This document shows, one piece after another, positions 9,661 to 20,254 of a DNA stretch of 64,000 nucleotides. The stretch is from Filobasidium wieringae (Eukaryota; Basidiomycota; Tremellomycetes; Filobasidiales; Filobasidiaceae). Within the stretch, counting starts at the first letter, position 1; each line of letters opens with the position of its first letter. The position numbers and the translations under genes are program-made. Location: NCBI GenBank assembly GCA_001600055.1, contig BCIV01000002.1, positions 128,287-192,286 of the forward strand, given 5' to 3'. The notes under the pieces were generated by a model that did not search any database, was not told the origin of the DNA, and was given only the letters and a program-made list of their open reading frames with translations.

Positions 9661-11728
9661 TTATAAGCCTTGCATAAGCTTGGCGACTTCAAGATCCATA
9701 ATCTCTTCAGAGCCATCGATTCCTTCTTGAGACATCTTTGTCTCGCGCTCAGGGGTTTGTGCTTTATCCGCTTCTGATCGGCGGCGAGGCATGCTTGAGG
9801 GAGGACCGAACAGATCGTCCTCATGATCGCTTTGCAAATCCATATCATTTCCAGCTTTGCCTGAACGGATCGTCACCTGCGATTGTCTTCTACTGGTCTC
9901 CTCCGGACGGTTGGATTCGGATCTTCCAGCCGAGACCTTTACCCATCGTCGGAACCAGGAGCCAAGGATCCGCTTGATCGCATTGTCTAGACCAAGGTAT
10001 TCCGTGTTCTTTACGACCCCTTGCCAGCTGACCTGTCCCTTAGCTAAAGCGCTCTCCAACGCGGTCGCGTCGCCCCTGTAATGATAGACATGTAAGCAAA
10101 AGCGAACACGAATCTAACATGAGGAGGAACGTACCAGTACAATACGTGAGCCAGTACGGGGAAACTATCCGGGTCTGGTAACGGAAGCCACACCGTGGTT
10201 GGCACATGACTGGGCGTCTTCAATACCTTTGCGCCTCGGATCATGTCGGCTTTCTGTGCGGACGTAGGCGCGCTCGAACCGGAAGCAGAATTGGTAAACG
10301 ACGGTCTCCGAATTCTAGCCGATTGTGGTGGATCAAAGGACGCTGGCGCTCGCCTGTTCGCTGCGGAATGGTCCAAGAGTTGAGCGAACAGAGATGATTG
10401 ACTGATGAGGTAATCTTGGTGAAGGTTGAGCGTCATGAGCTGTCGTGCGTTGGAAACCAAATTCATCATCAGCTTCTTCCCATAAGGGGGAGAATCGCGT
10501 GCGCTTCTTACCTTTCGACTTTCTTCAGCTTCAGCACCTACGTCCGTACTGGTGATAGAAAAGGTAGCAACGGGCTGAACGCCGTTCTGCTCGGGACTCG
10601 GGAATGTGACAGCAGTCGCGGTGACGGGAGTGACCATCGACCTTTGTCGGACATGACCGTTCTCGTCGGGGAAGAAAGCATGATAGGTAGGGGAAGGAGT
10701 TGTTTGTCCGGGCTTCCTGATAGGTATCACTTTGAATGAATTTGTGAAAGTCAGCACGGGCTCAAGACAAGAGGCCATAAGGTAGGCAATCTACGTACAG
10801 ACACGACAATCCGTCGTTGAAGGTTTGTTCCAGAAATGTGGAGCGAGATTATGTAGGCTCTTGACGAAGTAAGACTTTGGAATGCCCTCTTGCCGTCTCC
10901 TATCCCGAGAAGGGAGAGCCGGTTTGGTGCCGGCAGAAGGGGGCTCCCCCCTCGCGTTGGAAATAGGGGGGGCCGAGTTGAATGTCCTCGAGAGGTATCC
11001 AGCGGTCATGGGGGTCTGGGGGAACGTCGAACTACTAGGCGAGGCAGTAGGGGGAGGGATGTTGCGGAAGATGCTGGGAGTTTGGAGGTAATTCGGACTG
11101 TCGAGGGGGCCATCTCGAGGAGATTGAGACCTTCTGCCGGCCCGTCTAGGCGAGTCTGGCCAGTTGGGTGCAGGTTTTCGACGGCGTTGTTGCATGTTGG
11201 TCGGTGATGACATGGGTAGACTTGCGGCCGAGTGGTGTGCGATGATCTGTTCGCTCGAGCTTGACGGTTGTCCAGAACTCCCTGGTGGTCTTCTATCGAA
11301 AGCTGTCATGATGGGTGTACTTCCTCCTGATCTACGTTCGTCGTGCTGAATGGGAGAGAGCAGATATGGATGTCTATGCTTCGAGAACCTTGTGGTTACC
11401 GAGTTGGGGGACAAAAGACGACGGTCCGATGAACCGGGGTTTCGATTCGAGGCTGACGGTTGGCGAAGGACTGCAGAGATAGGTACGGAGGCTGAGGAGG
11501 ACAAGGACGATAGGGTTTGTACGTTTTGTGAACCTTCCAGTCGTGGATTCCCTATATTCACTACGAGTCCTGAGGTCCTGACGCTGAGAGGGCGTAAGAC
11601 TAGTGGTAGAGAGGAAGAATATTCGACTGGGCCCGATGAGAACGAGGACTGTTGTTCCTGCAAAGGCGGTGGTAGGTTTTCACCTGCTGTGATCGCTGCA
11701 GTTGCTCCTGCCTGTCCGTGCGGCTCAT
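9661..11728 (-). CDS. Large Ser/Pro-rich protein, possibly Clp1 (clampless)-like
   Basis: Supported exons are about 11637-10800, about 10740-10135 and 10075-9661 (TAA); the 5' end is uncertain, and 11728 is the nearest ATG, needing a further intron. The first half is disordered: Ser, Pro and Arg with RRRKPAPNWPDSPRR and repeated SP sites. The conserved-looking part follows: KSYFVKSLHNLAPHFWNKP, a variable linker, then DYLISQSSLFAQLLDHS, TTVWLPLPDPDSFPVLAHVLYW and, across the last intron, GDATALESALAKGQ, WQGVVKNTEYLGLDNAIKR and LGSWFRRWV. The tail is acidic and basic by turns. The SLFAQLLDH ... WLPLPDPDSFPVLAHVLYW layout recalls BTB-like folds. From memory it also resembles basidiomycete Clp1, a regulator of clamp and hyphal development; that match is unverified. 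Confidence 0.68.
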
Positions 11729-12286
11729 GACGACCTGCTTACCCGGTCGAGAGTGAGAACCAACAGGTCGACGAGAGGACAACAGGGTCCGTTGCAAGGT
11801 GGAAAATCGGTTCCAGGTTGTGTGAGAAGGTGCAACGAGTTAGTAGCGCGGATGAAGAATCGTAAACAATGCAAAGAACAAAAAAGAATGCATGTCGCGC
11901 ATATGAGCGCTTCGTCACCCGATGAGAGACAATGATGATGCATCACCCACCTCGTTCTCTTGTGCCAGTGCCAGTGCCAGTGCCATCTGCCACAGATGTG
12001 ACCGGGTTCATCGTACCTTGCCCTATTCCTGGGTGTGCCTGCTCAAAAGCGTCCATGGCTTGAAAAGTCCCGGCGTTGGTTTATAACCGGGAGTGAGAAC
12101 AAAAGAGATATCGACTCGTTTGACGGAAACACGTGGCTTTCATCTGTTTTCCCGAAAGTCGGATACTGCGTAAGCACAGGGTAGAGCAGTCCCCTCCATC
12201 GCTGCCTCCTCAAGCAACGACGGACTACAGATCCGTCTCGTATATACTCTCCCGGCCGTTCGCTTCCCTTTCATGCTGGATCGACA
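11729..12286. other. Intergenic, includes short CCAGTG repeat
   Basis: This is the upstream region of the Ser/Pro-rich gene and of a doubtful small plus-strand gene. A hexamer CCAGTG is repeated about three times near 11961-11984. No gene is supported. Confidence 0.4.
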
Positions 12287-12757
12287 ATGGGCCCAGCCAA
12301 AGGACCGGATCCGAGCGAGATGCATATCCCAGGTCCCCCTTTCACAACAAAGGCTTCGCGATGCCGTCCCGACAAAGGGTCACTCACACAGCAGGTCAAC
12401 GCCGACCAATCTTTCGGGATCCTCAGCTGACCATCGAATACTACCGCTAACTCTACTGATTTCTCGGAAGAAAACTCGCAGGTTTTGGATCCCTTTGTCC
12501 TTCAAACGTCATCGCTTTCTAGAATCTGCCATGCCTGTGAGAATCAACCTTATTCGACAGATCTCGGTGTTCAGCACACGGCGATCGAGAGGATATGGCG
12601 TAGGATCACGAGCATTTTTACTGTACTGTACAATCGGGGTTGTCCCTCTCTTTCTCTCTCCGTCTTCTGTCCGTCCCGTATGGTTTCGATCCAAGGCGTC
12701 GTTGTGATTGATCAAGACGTCCACCTGGACCCCTTGTCCCTAATCCCTACGCGCTAG
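12287..12757 (+). CDS. Doubtful small plus-strand gene
   Basis: An ATG at 12287 reads MGPAKGPDPSEMHIPGPPF for 36 codons, followed by a candidate 87-nt intron (12395-12481, GT...CAG) and a second exon reading LDPFVLQTSSLSRICHACEN, AIERIWRRITSIF and ending IDQDVHLDPLSLIPTR before TAG at 12757. The intron is in frame and needed to remove a stop. There is no family match and the second half has weak coding character. It converges on the Gly/Met/Tyr-rich gene, with only 120 bp between stops. Confidence 0.28.
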
Positions 12758-12877
12758 TCCAGGGGAAAGAAAGCCTCCTCCCAGACCTTGTCCTTGTTCT
12801 CGTCTCTCTTTGTCTTTGTCATCTTCATCTCGATTGTGCGAGATCAACACCTTCCCTCTTGTTCACCCATAGAGACC

Positions 12878-14365
12878 TTACATGCCCTCGAAAGTCGTAG
12901 ACAAAAGGGTAAGGGATCAACAATCCGGGCTTACGGACGGACGAACGGACAATGAGAGGGAGAGGAATTCGGAACTCACTCCTCCATACCCCATCATTCC
13001 CATCCCACCACCATAACCGCCTCCACCCATTCCCATCCCATAACCGCCCATTCCACTGTATCCACCTCCCATTCCTCCCATCCCCATCATACCTGGGTAT
13101 CCCCCGCCCATTCCCATCCCTCCATACATCCCTCCACCATAACCGTCCATACCTGACATATGAACGTGATGTTCCCTTCTACTCTCGAGCATCAAATCCA
13201 CGAGTGTGAGAGAGAGAGAAGCGGAAATAAATGCAAAAAAGAAAGAAAGAAGTGGACGAGAATAGATCAGGCGAGGTAGGATTGGGAATTGGGGGTTAGG
13301 GACTTACCGATGAGCGTCTACCTCGTCGTCTTTCAAATCATACGCACCTCCGCCCATTTGCTATCGTTGCACGATACGAGTCATCCAGAGGGTTCGTTCG
13401 GATCTTGATTAGAATGGGCCACGGCGTGGGGACAGGTGAAGGGAAAGAAGAGCTTACATAATTTGGATATCCGCCGTACCTATCGAACGTAACGGGAACG
13501 TAGTGAACTCGGATCAGAACGATAACCAACGTCTATGTCGGGTTCGCAATCGCTCACCCATATCCTCCCATTCCACCTCCACTACAATCTCAACCCAGAT
13601 CAGGATTTTCCCCTTTGTTCACAAACCGAACAGAAGCTGGACGAGAGGAAGGAAGACTCACCCGTACCCTCCTCCTCCCATCATATAAGGATCCATCATG
13701 CCCATTCCTCCGCCCATGCCCCCCATCATCCCCATCCCTCCCATCCCACCCATCATTCCTGGATAGCCTCTGTCGGATCGCCACAACCTCCAATCAGCTT
13801 TGTCCGTATCTCGTGGACAGAACCTCAAGGAAGAGGAAGAGAACGAAAAACNCACCCCATCCCGCCATACCGCTTACCCCAGAAAATCGAAATCAGCATT
13901 TCTATTCTCTTCTAGACCGCCTAAAGATCGTGATGATGGTGTTGGTAGTGGTGACTTACGGACATCCCGTACCCTCCATAACCTCCATCTAGAAATCCAC
14001 CATCCACGCTCAGTTCGGGTTATAGTGAGGTGAAGTGTTTTGGGGAGAGAAGAGGAACTTACAGCCGCCCATCCCGCCGTCTGATTCAGTGTGATCAAAA
14101 GAAGGGAAGAAAATCCGTACCCAGGTGAGTGAGGTGGTAGAGGTGATGGATGAGGTCCGGGTTGTGTAAATCGTAAGAAAGAAGGGACAGGTTGTAAGAC
14201 GTAGATCAAATGAATCAACGATCCATACTCCCCCTTCTACGTATCGGAGGAAGAAGAAGAAAAAGGGAAAAGAGACGTACAACCTCCCATCCCGCCCATT
14301 CCACCCATCATGTAAGGCTGTTGTTGTTGTTGCATGGCGAGTTGTTGTTGTGTTGTTGGATCCAT
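12878..14365 (-). CDS. Gly/Met/Tyr-rich low-complexity protein made of microexons
   Basis: Ten exons by eye: 14365-14281, 14080-14063 (18 nt), 13988-13960 (29), 13872-13856 (17), 13769-13662, 13581-13558 (24), 13479-13458 (22), 13360-13308, 13181-12980 and 12886-12878. All junctions are GT-AG and the frame is kept, giving 188 residues. The protein starts MDPTTQQQLAMQQQQQPYMM, then is almost wholly Gly, Met and Tyr (GGMGGMGG, YPGMMGGMGG), interrupted by the only charged segment, AYDLKDDEVDAHRRREHHVH. Such Q- and GYM-rich sequence is prion-like and often phase-separates or binds membranes or RNA, but no family was recognised. The donor of the 17-nt exon contains an unresolved base (N at 13852). 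The last 9-nt exon (GGM, stop) is the least sure; reading through instead adds about 20 residues. Confidence 0.72.
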
Positions 14366-15527
14366 TGTCGAGGAGCAATCGAGAGGAGGTGGGAAGGGAG
14401 ATGGATCAAGAGGAGGTTCAGTGTCCGTAAGAAGTTTGAGTCGGTTGGAAGAGAGTTGGGGAGTGATCGTTATTCGCGGTACGTGAAGTTTAGAGGAAAG
14501 CGGTTGATTGGTGTTCGATACAGTAAAAGAGGGTAGGTCGCAAGTTGAATACCAGCTCTGAGATCTGAGAACGTAAAGAGACGATCAAGACGTACGTTCA
14601 TATCGAAATCCAATTAATCCAATCAATCAATCGAGTGAAGCGAGGCGAAAACCGTGCTCGTCGTTCGCGTATATCCCGGCCAAACGTCTATCTAATCCCC
14701 GTTGTTCTTCACTCGTCCTTTGTTCTGATCTTCTCGGTTGGTCGAGTTCGAGTGGTAAGCGAACTGTGCGTGTTTGTGTTCGGAAGAGAGAGAAAGAGTT
14801 GGTAGATACAGTCGCTAGAGCTAGTTGTGAGTTGATTGTTCGAGTGGATGAGATGTGCCAGAGTGAAAAGTGAGAGGTGAAAGGAAAGACAGATGACGTG
14901 CCGCAGAGAAGGGGAGACGGGCGTGTTTCAATTGATAATCGATACAGTCGAAACTATGATGCTCAGTTCTTGATTTTTCTACGTGGAGGATCAAATGCTT
15001 CAATCAACTTTCACTCAAGTCAACCAAGAAACGTTACGAGCTTTACGAAGTATTGAGAACTCGAAAAGCTGCAAATCTAATCGGGAACAACAAAGGATCC
15101 CATCAACCTCGCCTCAAAAACCGCTTACCCAGATTCTCGGTCGCGTTTTCTTCCATGATTGTCTAGGTTTCAACCTGAAACATCCAAATCGCGCGCATCA
15201 TCAATTCAAACGGATCATCATCGCTCAAAGCGGTAATTCACGAGGTCAGACTTTGTTTGGGTCACATGGGAAGTTCGATGGACGTATCGGACTTGTCGGA
15301 CAGGGACGATCCTCCTGTGCGGATAGAGTGCAGCCAGCCGGGAGAAAAGGAAGCGTTTCATGTGATCGCGCTTGCGTTACGCGTGGCGTCGCTGCATCTC
15401 CGGCTGTGCTGTTACGATCGAGCTCGTAGATCACTACGTGACATGTAACACAATATTTTAGAAGGCACAGAGAATACTACGAGACAGGTCGATACGTATT
15501 AGATTCTCATCGTCCCGAGCAAAAGCT
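14366..15527. other. Upstream region of the Gly/Met/Tyr gene; weak plus-strand ORF
   Basis: The first 500 bases are probably promoter and leader of the minus-strand gene. A plus-strand open frame begins at an ATG at 14995 (MLQSTFTQVNQETLRALRSI) and runs about 140 codons, overlapped from 15257 by a second frame ending HVIALALRVASLHLRLCCYD. Both have some coding character, but no intron joining them in frame was found and no family was recognised. Confidence 0.25.
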
Positions 15528-16109
15528 ATGGCGATGTCTCAATACCATGTCATCATCGACATCGTGATGGCCGAGTAAGGAGAGGCGGCTGAGGAGCACT
15601 CAAACAAGATATTCACAAGGAGCTGAATCCACTGCTACAAGGTCCTCGAAAATGATGTTGGGCCCGGGCATCCTGTGAGCAGGTCTATGAATGACTCTGT
15701 GATGAAGTTTGAGCAACTACTGTTTCGATTCATTCTGATGAACAGTGAGCAATGGGGAGAACAGGCTCAGGAGATTGTTGATAGTGTACCCGCCAGATTT
15801 CAGACAATCACGGAAGGGCAAGAGAACACTGCCAAAGCTTGGGTTCGCTTGAACACGTCCACATCAAAGAAACGGGACACCGCTCTCCTCCGGTGGAGCC
15901 TTTCTCCACCGTCGCACCCCGCTTTGCTCCTTCATACGCATCTTCCACCCCGTCCTCTACAGGTGGGTTGGGGAGCGGGATGTCAAGCGGTAGTGGTCTG
16001 CCTTCTTCAGTATTCTCAAGGATTGGAGCTACCCTATCGGAGTCATTCACCCTTCTGTCTTTTGCCTTGGGACGGCGCTTCAAACCTTCATCGCAAATTG
16101 TTTGGGTGA
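15528..16109 (+). CDS. Doubtful plus-strand gene in unresolved region
   Basis: An ATG at 15528 reads MAMSQYHVIIDIVMAE and could splice over about 107 nt to an open frame reading MNDSVMKFEQLLFRFILM, EQAQEIVDSVPARFQTI and TEGQENTAKAWVRLN. The frame then continues into a stretch that looks less like coding sequence and overlaps a better minus-strand candidate. The helical first part is suggestive. No family was recognised, and the 3' structure is unknown. Confidence 0.25.
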
Positions 16110-16282
16110 CATCCATACCCATGTTTTCCGCTTGTGCGATAAAGGCGGTATGCAAGTCGGATACTTCCATACCCGCTAGGCAATCATCCTGTATAGTGTG
16201 AGTCAAGCTGGTCTGCCTTCTCTGCGCTTGAGATACCGCTTCTTCTCTTCGATGAGCACAAGCCCAGAGATCGAGTCGTTCC
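15808..16282 (-). CDS. Unrecognised minus-strand gene, 5' end not found
   Basis: Two exons join well: 16282-16237 (ERLDLWACAHRREEA) and 16188-15808, beginning DDCLAGMEVSDLHTAFIAQAE, over a 48-nt intron. The sequence goes on MDVTQTICDEGLKRRPKAK, then an acidic, Pro-rich stretch (RPLPLDIPLPNPPVEDGVED), and stops at 15808. Upstream on the same strand another coding-like piece (TPTLEKALEDKSR, about 16345-16306) is blocked by stops, so either an exon was missed or the gene is broken. No known family. It overlaps the doubtful plus-strand gene head-on. Confidence 0.35.
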
Positions 16283-17487
16283 CTTCAATATATCTTGCTA
16301 GATACGAGATTTATCTTCCAGGGCTTTCTCGAGAGTCGGAGTGCTCCCGTTTCCTGATGCTGCCCATTCTGCGGGCAAAATGAAAGCAGTCGTGTGACGC
16401 TGATTAAGCGTGTCATGATGTATCACTGGGATGATACAATATCACATCAGACGAACGGATAGATAATTCAGATGTAATTGGAAACGAACCGTTCCGAACA
16501 AAGAAAAATAACTTCCAAAACTAGCACACCCAGCTTTGACGTACCATTTGCAAAAAGAGACAGTCAGGTGACCATATTGTTTACGCACAGTCTTCCCTTG
16601 TAAGAGATAGTGGGGTGATTCTTTCACTAATAGGTGTGGAGCATTCGTATAAAGTGCTCGTTTATCTTTGAAGGAATCGTCATGTGGTGTGGTGATAAGG
16701 CTTTCACTCGTTTGAGAACAGTAGCTGTTACCTTCAACGTCTATTTGTTAAGAATGTAGTTGATTTGCGGCATGCCACCAGGCGCTGAACTTGTAACAGA
16801 ATCTCCTGGCTTTTGTTCCTCGGCAGAATGCACGCGGATTGGTTATGATCAGAAAGGGCTCCGTCCTCCCCTCGAGTTCTCCTTGGTGACCAGCTCTCCG
16901 GTCGATGAGGAGCACAGGAATGATCTCTATGTGCTGCATCGTGGCATTTGATCCGGACTGGACGTGATCTCGCGGTTATCTGATGAATGCCCCCTCTTGA
17001 TAGACCGCTCACGTGAGTGTACTGCCAAGACCGGTCTAGCCGATCAACGACGTTCTGGATACATTGGGAGTGGAAATGATACACCTCTATCAAACCTCCT
17101 CGTTCAGGCCCCGGGTTGACTTGGGGGAATCAAAGGAACGAGAATGACCCCGGCGCGCGTTTCGAAGGGATCGCGCGTTTCAAGTCAAAGAGATATAGAA
17201 TAACGGTGAAATCATGTGTAGAGATTTTCGTTTGAGTATTCGGTTTGGTGGACTGTTCACTTTCAGATCGTTTTCATTTCTTTCAACACGGCTATATAAA
17301 CCAGTTTCAACACCATCGCACGATCATTCTCAAGGAAGAGATCACCACGTTCTTTCAATCCATACCCAGTCTGCTGTTGGCATCCGTTCGGCCGATCGAC
17401 CAGTACTGCAACATCCCAATACAGTTTACCCAAGTACACGGGCAACGATATTTTACCTGAAGGCGACCCCACTCAGATCCTTTACTA
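16283..17487. other. Gap, weak signals only
   Basis: Minus strand 17093-16734 has two short coding-like pieces (FHSQCIQNVVDRLDRSWQY and MQHIEIIPVLLIDRRAGHQG) in different frames. The last 200 bases before 17488 are the promoter and leader of the thaumatin-like gene, including TATATAAA at about 17292. Nothing firm is supported. Confidence 0.3.
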
Positions 17488-19991
17488 TGCTTATCCAATC
17501 ATCTCGCATGACCAAGCTTATCGGGGTACTCCTCATGCTTAGCGTTCAAGCAGTGCATGGACGTAAACTCACCGTGATCGTTAGTAACTATAGCCTTCGT
17601 CGCGTCTGTGTATACTAGTGAACAACATACTGATCTCGCCTGCACTAGAACAAATGTCAGGAGAAAATTTGCCCCGGTATCACTCAAGCAGCTGCAATCA
17701 AGAAGATGGGTATACCCTCAACCGACAAATCCGCAGCCCTACAATATACCGAGAATGGCGGTTGGTGTATGGAACCTGACGAATCTCGCGAACTGATGCT
17801 TCCTAACGATTGGAGCGGAAGGATTTGGCCCAGAACCGGCTGCTCCGGTGACGGGACTTGCATTACTGGCGGATGCTCAGGGGAGTTCTGTACTGCAGGA
17901 GGAGCGGTCCCAACTACACTAGGTGAGCGTTAAAATCTTTGCATTCGAGAGGTGGAGCTTCAACTTTGGTTACATCGCTAATCCGCATGGTGCTTAGTCG
18001 AAATCACCACGGTCACTGATTCAGACGACTGGTACGACGTCAGCTTGGTCGATGGTACGCTCCTCCGTTGGATAGCCTGCTACGACCCATTGCTAACCGA
18101 ACGAGGATGATTTCTTCTAAGGTTTTAACGTTCCAGCATCTCTGAGGCCTTCTGCCGAAGGTTGTATTCCATCTGAGTGTGAGGGAAACCCCAATGCTCA
18201 TTGTCCACCAGAATTAAGGACGGGCTTGGATTCCGATGGCATCAATTGGGCCTGTCAGACAGCATGCACAGCTGGGTTTGGGATGGGCCAGTTCCTCGAC
18301 CAGAGTAACGGGATCCAGAACGCGAGCATCAACTGTTGTCGAGGTAAGACGATCCACTCTCGCTCAAACACTACTCTGATACTGACAGATGGTCCGGAAA
18401 GGTCCTTATAATGAGCCGGCACATTGTCCGAAGGATTGTATCGATTACTACGACGTTTTCAAAGATGCCTGCACAAAGTCTTACGCGGTAAGAGCTCTCG
18501 GTACTTCTCATTTCAACATTTCGCTGACCTCGCAGGCTACGTCGATCGTGTGTGTAGTTCGCATACGAGTAAGCACAGGACATTTTATTGTATAAACACG
18601 AGTCTGGAGCTAAGTCATTACGACCTTATCACAGTGAAGGTTCGGGCAGTGCCTTGCAAACTTGCGCGTTCGGTAATCAAAGCGACTACACCATCTCATT
18701 CTGCTCGGATGATCAGAAAGATTTCAAGGGCAATAACGGTAACGAATTAAAATACGTGGACACCATCGCAGACGCCAGCACCTGCGCGAATACTCCCTTG
18801 ATAGTGAGTTTTACCAAACTTTTATTGTTTAGCATGCGAATGCTCATTAGTGAACATACACGTATTATTCCTTAGGATACATGGTCAGTCGTTGAGGATA
18901 GCGCTCAGATAAAACTTGCAGGAGGCAAGGCAATGTCTCCCAACCTGGTACGCGTTAAATCCCCTTCCCGCTTATTTCCTTTGAACCTGAATTTTGCCTG
19001 TTTCTGTGTCATCCAGCAACTGAACCAACCAGAGTTCAAGAACGGCTGGAAGACCACCATAGTCAAAGAGTCTAAAACGGCTGTCTACACTGGTGCGAAG
19101 CCCACTCCCGTCTCACTGGCCACACTCTCTTCGGGTTCGGACGGCGGAACCACGGCACCTGCAGCACATACTACACCTTCCTCAGCCTCTTCATCGGCCC
19201 AAGGAGTCTCTTCCACCCGGCCCGTTGCAATCTCAGTGACAAGTTCGGTGATGGCCACGTCTCAGGACAAAGACCATGCTGATCCGAGCTCGGCGCAACC
19301 AACGCGCACCAGCGCGCCTCCTGTCGAATCTCGATCAGGGTCTGATAGCAAGAACCATGGCTATCACACGCAAGGAAACCATGATGCCGATAGTCAAGAT
19401 GGTAGCGACCGTGAATTGACGGCTGCAGCAGCGATAATTGGCGGTGACGTTACCAGTTTGACCCAGCTACAGTCGGTTGCGCCCACAACCCTGATCACGG
19501 CTAACCCTGCTGCAGCAAGTTCCGCTAGGCCTGCGATCTCCCTCTTGACTGCGGTTTCCAACATCTCAAAGGTATCTGAATCATCTGCGACGTCTGTCGC
19601 TACCTCAGCGACGGGACGGACGAAGCCGGATCCCGCTGCTACAAGTGGAACTATGTCGATGGACTTTGCAAACAAAGCTTTGAACAACCCTGGTCCAGCC
19701 GTAACCAGCGCTACCGGTGCAACGGAAGACACTGTCTCCGACGATACCGACGATACAGTAAACCCGCCTGATCTCAACGCCGCTGCAGCAGTGGTCAATC
19801 CAGTCACCTCCAGCAACGCCGCCCCTGCTCAATCTGGTACATCCAGCAACTCCCCTGAACCAACCATCACTACGTTCCCCGCTACACACTCTGCCTCTAC
19901 CTGCGGACGAGGAAAGAAACGCAGTCTCAGCGGAGCTAGCAAACATCAAAGTCAGAGGAAGAGGAACAATCGGCTCAGAAAACTACACTAG
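17488..19991 (+). CDS. Secreted thaumatin-like protein with long Ser/Thr/Ala-rich tail
   Basis: About nine exons give roughly 650 residues. The N-terminus (MTKLIGVLLMLSVQAVHGR) is a signal peptide. The thaumatin fold follows: VNKCQEKICPGIT, GWCMEPDES, the Cys-rich GCSGDGTCITGGCSGEFCTAGG, TLVEITTV, DWYDVSLVDGFNVPA, CEGNPNAHCPPELR, CQTACTA, NCCRGPYNEPAHCP and SYAFAYDEGSGSALQTCAF, matching the cysteine pattern and the AYDE region of the family. An 11-nt exon (18558-18568) is needed to restore AFAYDE. Family knowledge: fungal thaumatin-like proteins (GH152) are secreted, and some cleave beta-1,3-glucan. After the domain comes a tail of about 300 Ser/Thr/Ala/Pro residues, probably O-glycosylated, ending in a strongly basic stretch (RKRNNRLRKLH) with no GPI signal. 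Confidence 0.9.
18558..18568 (+). other. 11-nt microexon of the thaumatin-like gene
   Basis: The bases TTCGCATACGA are flanked by TGTGTAG upstream and GTAAGC downstream. Including them turns the junction into SYAFAYDEGS, the conserved family motif; skipping them shifts the frame. Confidence 0.7.
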
Positions 19992-20254
19992 CCTGACCTC
20001 ACAGACATGTTGTCGGTATATCTTACGGATTCACGACCTCTGAACCTGATTGTACCTGTATGGACCTGTTCGTAAATCGTATCACTTCTTCCCGTACATG
20101 CTTGTAGCTTGTAATGTATCTGTACCTATCCCAGACCAATCCATATTTCAATGATAGAGACCAACTACAAGAAGTGCAAACCCTATTGCGTATATCCTTT
20201 GAACCTATTTGACTATTCGCCTTGAAAACCCTCATCTCAGTCTACTCAACCGGT

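Noticed and set aside
15000..17100. Transposon or retroelement remnant
   Set aside because: No reverse transcriptase, transposase or integrase motifs and no terminal repeats or target duplications could be seen.
19394..19816. Minus-strand frame opposite the thaumatin tail
   Set aside because: Antisense of Ala/Thr/Ser codons giving Ala/Val-rich text; no start or intron support.
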